A stretch of 64,000 bases of DNA from Cryphonectria parasitica EP155 (lineage: Eukaryota; Ascomycota; Sordariomycetes; Diaporthales; Cryphonectriaceae), in contig NW_024468915.1 in assembly GCF_011745365.1 (NCBI RefSeq), positions 62,001 through 126,000 on the forward strand. The letters are read 5' to 3'. Each line of letters starts with the position of its first letter. Positions within the stretch are counted from its first letter, which is position 1. A program made the translations under genes and the position numbers. Positions 56,551 to 64,000 of this stretch are shown piece by piece. The notes below the pieces were generated by a model. It saw only the letters and a program-made list of their open reading frames with translations, was not told the DNA's origin and did no database searches.

Positions 56551-57180
56551 GTCTGCCGGCACAGTGCTAGATGACCACTTACAGAGGAGTCCATGAAAAT
56601 GTTGCGGGGAAAGATGACTGGAAGGCCATCGGTCAGATGAGACTGCCGGCTGTGAGGGCATAAAAAGGGGTATTCTGTGCTTGAGGACTGGTCAAATTCC
56701 TGTTCATTTCCTTTTTTGATAGGTAGCTACACCTGGCCAACAATGCGAACAAGACATTTCCCCCCACAAACGTTTCCTATTGGTGAATGTCCAATGCTCT
56801 TAAGGTTCGTCTCGGAAATCCTATTTGTGGTGGGAAGGAAGAGCCATTTGATGTACTGCTCGTCAAGATCTATCCTGTATTAAGAACCAAGAAATTTGTG
56901 CAGAGCTATGCCCAACTACTCACACTGCTTAATTATAACGACTGAATATGTGTGTTACTGGCAGTTTGCAGAAACAGCTTCAGTAATAAGGAGAAACGTA
57001 TGAGCTGAGCACGTGGAAGTGGCTGAATGAGTATTGAGATTGAATCTATCTAATACAAAAGGAAGATCTTCTAAGTAACTAAACCAGGCTCTGAGATGGT
57101 TTATGAGGAGACCAAAACAGAGGGTTAGGGTTAAATATGCCCCATTTTTCACACACCCCCCATCTGACTGGTTAGATATG
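56551..57180. other. Transition to AT-rich island
   Basis: 3' flank of the lyase-like gene. Base composition falls in GC toward the right and a telomere-like repeat occurs at 57121-57133. No gene is seen. Confidence 0.5.
57121..57133. repeat. Short interstitial telomere-like repeat (AGGGTT)x2
   Basis: AGGGTTAGGGTTA matches two units of the TTAGGG telomere repeat used by most filamentous fungi. It lies at the border of the AT-rich island. Two units can arise by chance. Confidence 0.6.
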
Positions 57181-57324
57181 CCAGAAAAGTGAGTTTTTTG
57201 TAGAGTTTCTGCAAATGCATTTAAGCTTATATAAGCGCGTTTTACAGTCGCCTTGCCTTCTTCCAGTTCTCTTTCTTTTTCAATTAGCTCTTTTTCTATC
57301 TGTTTTTAAGGTTTTTGAAAGCCT

Positions 57325-58900
57325 TTGCGTATTAATATGCTTCTTCTAGTTACTTCAGATTTCTCGTTAGGCGAGTCTAATGTTTCTATTCCTCTTAGCG
57401 AGCTTAGTATAGCTGTTTCCGATAATAGCAACTCTGCTAAGAGCAAGATCTATATAGCCTCTTCTAATTCTTCTTCCGATATGAAGACTGATGAGGATCT
57501 CTTAGATGCAAATCTTAGCTTTCCTGCTAGCATATCTGAGTTGCATAATGATTTCTTGATAGCTACAGAGAAGAGTGCAAGCTCTGTTTAGCTTGTCTTG
57601 ATTCTAACTGCTGATTAGCATTCTCTTCCTAATATAAGTATAGAAAGAGCTATTTGGAGATTGGTATAAGCTGAACTAATTGTTCTTGTTTCCAGGAATA
57701 GCAGTCTAGCCTGCCTGCTTCAAGTTCTCAAGCTTCAGTTGAGTTATTTGCTGCTTATGCTAATACTCTGATTTTGCATTCTTTGGTTGATAGTGCCTCC
57801 GATTCAGTTGGTATTGGTTTTTCTAAGCGCTTTAATGCTGGTTCTATAGAGATTTCTAGCTTGTTTATTGATGATGATGATAATAATAATGAAAATAGCT
57901 CTATGCTTCTTCAGAAGGCGCTTAAGACTGTAGATTTGTACTGCTTTTTCTTCCAATGTTTATCTAGCTAACTCTTTTTTAAGCTTTTAGTAGCTTTTCA
58001 AGTTTTAGACTAGTTGTAACAAGGCTTGTTACTGAGCAGGATATAGCTTGTTTGAGATTCCAGGATGCATTGATGCAGAAGCTTTAGCAGAAGCGCCTCG
58101 ATATAGCTGCTGAAAATGCTGCTAAGTTAAGAATTCCTCAGTTGCAAGCTAAAAAGACTTTTCCAGTAGCTATCTCTTCCAATACTCCTGCTGCAGATTT
58201 CTCGAAAAGCTAAGACGATGCTTTCTGGGGTGCTGTTTGCAATGTTTCATATATTAGCTGTATTAAGAATCTGGCTGCAAGCAGCTCTGATGGTTTCTAT
58301 TATAATCAGAAGAATTTATCTGCTGCTTGCTATGCTTAGTATTCGAAGAATTACAAGTATATTCCAATCTCTTTCTATCTTATGCTTTTTATAGATAAGC
58401 TTTATATAGCTAAGCATATGCTTGCTTCTGCTAAGAAGATGAATGCTTCTATGCTCTTGAAGAAAAGGATACATACTGGAGTAGAGAAGGAAAACTTTAT
58501 TCTCAACCTTGCTTCTCTGGGAATCCGATCCAAGCATGCTGTATAGGCTTAGAAAGCTGCTTTTGAGCATTTTGAAGCAGGCAAGTTTTCGAAGGTTGAT
58601 AAGCTGCAGAAGCAGATTGAAGTGCTTATGGAAGAGCATAATATGCTTCTTGCTAAGCAGGAAGCTAATTATAAGAAGGCAGTTTTATGCTCTGCTAAGA
58701 AGAAGAAGGCTGTAGTTTCAGCTAAGAAGAAGGGAAAATAAGCTGCTGTTCAGTCTATCTTGCATTCTGTTGATAATCATTCTGTTAAGTCTTACTGTAA
58801 ATAGTATCTGAAGTATAAGAAAGCTAAAGCTGATATTGAAGCAGTATTAGCTACTCTTTATTCTCTATCTAAGAAGTAAGCTCTATTTAAGCTTAGATAT
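57325..58900 (+). pseudogene. Decayed coding sequence of unknown family in AT-rich island
   Basis: Three plus-strand blocks read as protein-like sequence broken by TAG/TAA codons: a Ser/Asp-rich N-terminal block (57325-57591), a middle block with SASDSVGIGFSKRFNAGS and an Asp/Asn run (57720-57960), and a Lys/Ala-rich, probably coiled-coil C-terminal block (58030-58880). The third includes LQKQIEVLMEEHNMLLAKQE and several KK-rich clusters. Possible introns separate the first two blocks. I recognise no domain; a transposon-encoded protein or captured host gene are both possible. The stops are mainly CAG-to-TAG type, as expected from C-to-T change on the coding strand. Confidence 0.55.
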
Positions 58901-59099
58901 GCTTTAGGCTTTGATAGATAATTGAGTTTTTTTTGTAATTAAATTCTTTAGTTCGTTGTTTGATAAAAGCTGCATGCTTGATTTGTATGTTTCTGAATGA
59001 TACTCCTGAGCTATAAGCTTTTGTTTTTGATTTTGATAAATAAAATTTAGTAATTAAGAGTATTTAAAAGAAGCTAATGTAAGATTGAGTTGCTTATTT

Positions 59100-62000
59100 A
59101 TATCTCTTTAGATTTCTTCTTAGTTCTCTAATTTAAAATATAGCTAATATTCTAAAGATTGAAGAGCGCTCTGAAGTATTCGAACTGCGCTCGATTGAGA
59201 TTCTTGGTTAGTTTATTAGCTAGTATGCTTTGTATTAGTATATATAAGATCTGAAATTTGCTCTTTTAAAATTTCTGCTTAAGCTACATTTAGTATATAT
59301 TCATATAGCAGAGCTTTATATTTATCCTTTCATACTCTGTAACTATTAGCTGTATAGCTTATTGATTATTACAGAAGATATTTTAGAGCTTACTAAGATT
59401 TAAAATAAGATTTCGAAAGAAGCATTGTAAGGCGATTGTTTTCTTAGCTATAGCTAAAAGAGCATATAGTTCAGCTTTTATAGTTAAGATGATTACTAAG
59501 CTTTGCTTTGTTGCTTTCTATTATATAGGATTTCCAAATAAGCTAAAGATATATCCTTGTAAGGATTTTCGGTTCTTTGCATTATTAGCAAAGAAAGCAT
59601 CTTCAGCGATTAGCAGAGCTTAAGCTTTAGAATAGCTTCCTCTATACTGGATTGCTAGAAATCTTGTCTTGTACAGATAATAGATTACTCTGTTTGCTTA
59701 TTCCAGATGCTTTAGCTCTAGATTTATTAAAAATCTGGAGAGAAGAATGCATACAAAAGCTATATCTAGTTTTATTATAATAGCAGTATACAGAATTGAT
59801 CCAATCTTCTTCTAATACTTCTTAATTTGGTTTTTTAATACTTTCTCTTTTCATTTAATAAGCTTCTTAAGATTCAGAAGCATTGGAAATATTAAAGCTG
59901 TATTAGCTATAAGACTAAACTTATTAGCTATTTTCTCAATATATGCATTGTAGATCAGGCTAATCATATAATTAGCTCTGTTTCTAATAATTCGAACTTC
60001 CAAGAACCATTCCGCTGCTCTCTAATCCTTTATCTCATATACCTCGAAGATTTCTTTCTTCACTCTGCATGCTTTTAATGCCTAGTTCTGCAAATAGAAT
60101 AGCAGAATATTGTTTATATAGAATAGAATAATTAGCTTGTTTGCTTTATTAGTAAATATGCAGAGCTCTTCAGTTAAAGGCGTAAAGCTGAGATTTTGCA
60201 GAATTAAGCAGAAGTGCTTGTATCAGAATGCTAGCGAGTTTCTCAAGCTATACAATACCTTTTCCAGAAGCACAATTTTCCCTTTCTTCTTGAATCTATT
60301 AAGCAGCTTATAGAAAACGCTTTCCTAGCTTTCCCTGCTAGCATTCAGGAATACTTCAGTAATATTTATCTAGTTGATTTCTAGATTGAAATATACTGCT
60401 ACAGTTATAAGTATGCAAAAGGAGTATGCAGCTAGCATTGCTGCATACATATTTTAAAGATTGCTTGCTTTTTGCAGATCTTCTTGTATACAAATTCAAG
60501 CTTTAAATAAGATTAAGTAACTATTCTTATTAAGTTTGTATCTATATACTTATTTAAGTAGTAATAGCTTCTTTTTAGCTTTTCTATACTCGAGAGTCTG
60601 CTATATTCTTTTGTTAACTAGTTCCTGGATTTCTAATTACATTGCTTTTTACTATTCAGTATAGAAAGAACTGTTTTGTACTTCTTTCCAGATTTCAGAT
60701 TCGGGTAGTAGTTGTTTATGATGCTTCTTTTTAGCTATTGCTAGCTCTGTAACTTGCTGAGGAGCATTAAAGTACTTTCGCTGCAAGTATAAGGCTTCTC
60801 TGCATATAGAGTTTGCTTCAAGTATAGCAGCTGCAATCATACTATATATGGTTTGAAAATATTTATCTCATATTCTGATTGCTTTCTTTAGCTGATCAGG
60901 CAAAAAGATAGTTATGAGATTTATTAGAGCTGTTTAGCTTGTTACAAAGGCTATAGCAAATAACTCTTAGTATTAACAAGCTTTATTGATTAATTTCTGT
61001 ACTCTGTTTGAATGCTGTATGAATTGAGATTTATAGATTTCATTCCTTATTCAATAATATCTGATTAAAGCTTAATCAGGCTTGTATTCTTACGCTGCAG
61101 GCTAGCTTATATTCTAAGCAATAGATATGCTAGTAGCTTATTATTTAGTATTTGAAAATACTTATTCAATTGCTGAAATATTCTTGCTACTTGTAGCAGC
61201 GCTCCTTTCTAGCTAATCTGTTTATTCCGATGCTTCGGAAGATTTTTCAGGAGTTGGAAGTTCTTATATCTTATTCTCTAAGCTTCTTCTCTGGAATGGA
61301 TTGCTTTGCAAGAGCATTCTATTGCTAGTCTCAGATGCTCTTATTTCCGAGTTCCAACTCGGAATGCTTTCTAAGAGAAACTCTGAGAATGGGCTATTAT
61401 TCTCATTGAATAGCAAATGAGATTCTTAGTTTCGATTTGTAGTATTAGGCTAGAGAACTGGATTCTATATATTTCTAATAATAATTATATTTATAATTTC
61501 CTCATTATTTTTAATTTCTGGAATAATTAATGCTAGCTAAGTATAAGATAATGCTTCTAATGCCTTATTGCTATTTAGATTATAGAATTAGCTCTTATTG
61601 AATAGAATATTATATATAATTGCAATTCTTGCAAGTATTAGAAGCTATATGCAATATAAATTGCTTGCAATATATTTTATAAGATAGCTCTTATGTATTC
61701 TTAGTTCTGTTTTTATATTCTGTTTATGAGAACTAAGTTTGCATTTTTCTTGCAGAATATATGCTTAGCATTTATATATGTAGATTCTAGCTCAGTTGGG
61801 CTGTAGATCTGAGACTGCTGTTCTAACTATTTCCAGCGTATATTAACGAAAGTACTGCTTGAACTAGCTATTCAGAAGTGAATTTGGTATTTCGGAGTGC
61901 TTAAGCATGAATAGAGAGATATTGAATAGCTAAGTAGCTGCTTTTATATACTCTAGCTATAGATCTTTCAGTAGTTTGGCTGATAATAGAAGAATTAGCG

Positions 62001-63700
62001 TATGCTTCTGAATTTCATGCTCAGCTTGCTTAGCAGCGCTATTTAACTCTTTCATGCGTAGTGAAGTAATCTTCAGATTAATGCTGTTATTAGCGCACTA
62101 TTATATATATATTGTTTCATATAGCTTCTTTATAATTGAAAAGTCTGTATTCTATCTGATTTTGCAAATAAAGAAGCGATATTAGCATTATATTTAGGTT
62201 TCGAATAACTTGAGCATATCGAATATTATAAATTGTGCCTTATTAGATATCGGAAAGGCAAATAACTTGCTACTATACTTGTTTTTGAATATAAGAGCCT
62301 ATTTTGAGCTATTCTGCGCTTTGTTATAATTAAGGAAATCCTAATTAATGCACTAGAATGATTGAAAGCTATAGTATTTAAATCTTATATATTGAATGAT
62401 CTTTGTAATGCGCTCTAGAGCACAGTATTTACAGTTAATTCGTCTGGTTCTGTTGATTCTAATATTACGAACTGAATAAACGAGCTTCTTCAGAGCATTA
62501 GTATTCAGATATTTCAATCTTAGATGCTAAAGATACTCTGAATTACTTCTTTCAAATGTTTTATTATATAAAGAATAAGAATGCTTGTTTCTTTTTAGAA
62601 TTGAGAATACAAGAATGCTAGCTCAGCTGTATAGCAGTATAGCTAGAGCTTGAGAATAGGAAGAGTTTGCAAAAGAAATATATTTGAAAAAGATTAAGTT
62701 GAACTCTCTGTATAGATTTGCAATTACTGCGCTTTATTTAAGCATTTCTGAGCGCAGTATGCTATCTTTGCTATAATATCAGATTCCTTTCTTATATAAG
62801 AAAGCTTTAGCGATTATGTTGATATGAAAGCTATTTATAACTGCTATATAGTTAAGAACTAGATTCTTAGTACGTTTCTCTCGCCTTCTATTCAGTACAT
62901 TTTTGAAGCATTATTTTCCGAATTCTCATATTAGTAATAATAAGCTCCCTGCTTTTACAACTTCTATATTTCTTGAGAAAGAAAAGATATTTAGCTTTAG
63001 AAGATTAATGCTATTAACGAAGTATACAGCTCTATAGTTATTCAGAACTATGCTTTGGGAAAGGATATAAGGTATTTGAAATAGTATTAAGAAGATTGCT
63101 ATACTTGCTTATAGCAATACTGCTTAGTTGAAGAATTGAGAGTTGAAGATAGTATTTATTTAGAGGAACTAAGAGTGCTTTATTTCAGGCTTGAGAGGTA
63201 TTGAATCTGATATTTTAATGTTATAGTTAAGAGATTCTAGCACTTAATAATGCTTGGATAGAGATTTCTATTATTTTCTATTCTTTATAAGATTCTTTCT
63301 ATTCAGCTTTGAAGAAGCTATTTAGTTCTAATAAGGTTTGAATAAAGCTTCTAATAGTTTTTGCTAGCTAGCTTAGAGAGAATCTTCTTTCTTTGCTTAT
63401 TAAATAGAGCTTTGAAGATTGAATCTAGCTTAATTCTAATATAAGCATACTTCAGCTTTCTGCAGCTTATAGAGCTCTATTTATGCTTTTTTTAATATAA
63501 CTTGCAGAGATATTTATAATCTCTCTTTTTGCTTTAGCTGGAAGATTTATCTTATTTCTTCTCAGATTTTGTATCTGAGTTGCTAGATTATAAGTTCTTT
63601 CTGCTTATAATAGCGAATATTATTAAGCCTTTTTTCTGCTCAGGCTGAAGTTAGTAGATTAAAGCGAGATTTCGTTAAAGCTATTTGATAGTTTTGATAG
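59100..63700 (-). mobile_element. Degenerate Ty1/copia retrotransposon polyprotein
   Basis: Read on the minus strand, domains appear in copia order from high to low coordinates. An integrase-like region occurs at about 61.8-62.6 kb (pattern ALKKLVYS, NCKYCALERITK). A WKE-containing reverse transcriptase start lies near 60.69 kb. The copia core with EVFLNASRE and VLYSLRNSLAFWYKHF follows at about 60.2-60.35 kb. An EWFLEVRIIRNR-like block lies near 59.95-60.05 kb, and RNase H features (YIFSLFGNP, then KAELYALLAIAK) at about 59.4-59.6 kb. Stops and frameshifts interrupt every domain, so it cannot be active. Gag and LTRs are not recognised, so ends are approximate. Confidence 0.78.
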
Positions 63701-64000
63701 GCAGACTATTATCAGATGCTGTAGCGAGAAGATGTTGTTGCATTTTAGCTTACTCTGTCTGGAAGCGAACTTTAATAGCAGCAAGGAAGTTATTAAAGCT
63801 CTGAAGTTCTTCAACTTCGTTAATGCTGTAAATCCGAGCTAGATTCAGGAGATCCTAGTGCTGCTAGCACCAGTTTTGAAAATCGGTGCCTTGCCTGGTA
63901 GCTAGCTCAAGATAATAGTGATACTGAAAGCAAACAACTTGTTTTATGCTCTTCTTGAATGAATAAAAGTCTTTCTTCAGATTTCTAAGCACTTATTAAA

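Larger units (their letters stand above)
57181..64000. other. AT-rich, RIP-like island to the window end
   Basis: From here on the sequence is AT-rich, with many TpA dinucleotides and few CC or GG. Long reading frames vanish, yet decayed coding sequence is legible on both strands with in-frame TAG and TAA where Gln or Trp would be expected. This is what RIP of duplicated DNA produces. The island continues past the window edge. I did not compute RIP indices. Confidence 0.75.

Noticed and set aside
1..64000. CRISPR arrays, bacterial operons or ribosome binding sites
   Set aside because: The window is fungal; no regularly spaced direct-repeat arrays of CRISPR type were seen.

Overview
The window looks like a chromosome segment of a filamentous ascomycete (Pezizomycotina, probably Sordariomycetes). 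Three things suggest this. Introns are short (about 40-170 bp) with GTRNGT-like donors. Many families are fungus-specific: DUF1776, DUF3433, HET, G1 peptidase and Asl1-type GH128. The right end is an AT-rich island in which transposon reading frames are full of stop codons, as repeat-induced point mutation (RIP) would leave them. All gene models were built by reading splice sites by eye. No search or alignment was run.

Layout. 0-8 kb holds housekeeping genes: APC11 (-), a mitochondrial 3-mercaptopyruvate sulfurtransferase (+), a DUF1776 membrane oxidoreductase-like gene (-) and a small RPEL-repeat protein (+). 8-11.4 kb has no recognisable gene. 11.4-14.2 kb holds a divergent pair: a 2OG-Fe(II) dioxygenase (-) and an ER-type FKBP isomerase (+). 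15-23.5 kb holds three consecutive minus-strand genes with a polysaccharide theme. They are a very unusual gene whose frame joins a dynamin-like GTPase domain to a multipass family-2 glycosyltransferase (GT2), a GPI-type GH128 glucanase, and a membrane-anchored GH16 protein that appears to have lost both catalytic glutamates. 23.5-27.6 kb is gene-poor and holds a 288-bp MITE-like inverted-repeat element.

27.6-39 kb carries accessory genes: a secreted beta-propeller protein, a HET-domain gene with a decayed WD40-repeat gene beside it, a G1 (eqolisin) peptidase and a membrane protein of unknown function. 39.9-53 kb has an intronless DUF3433 giant membrane protein, then a convergent FAD monooxygenase and DHA2-type MFS transporter, then an AKR7-type aldo-keto reductase; the last three could form a detoxification neighbourhood. 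At 55-56.6 kb lies a secreted alginate-lyase-fold protein. From about 57.2 kb to the end the sequence is an AT-rich island containing a decayed plus-strand gene of unknown origin and a decayed minus-strand Ty1/copia polyprotein (integrase, reverse transcriptase, RNase H). A short telomere-like AGGGTT repeat sits at the island edge.

The most interesting candidate is the dynamin-GT2 gene at 15.1-18.8 kb. Seven exons join in one frame to encode about 1077 residues, a G domain with recognisable G1, G3 and G4 motifs followed by the synthase. It recalls the fusion of a myosin motor to chitin synthase in class V/VII enzymes. With the two neighbouring glucan-acting proteins it may form a small polysaccharide synthesis and remodelling locus. 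That is inference, and transcript evidence is the decisive test.
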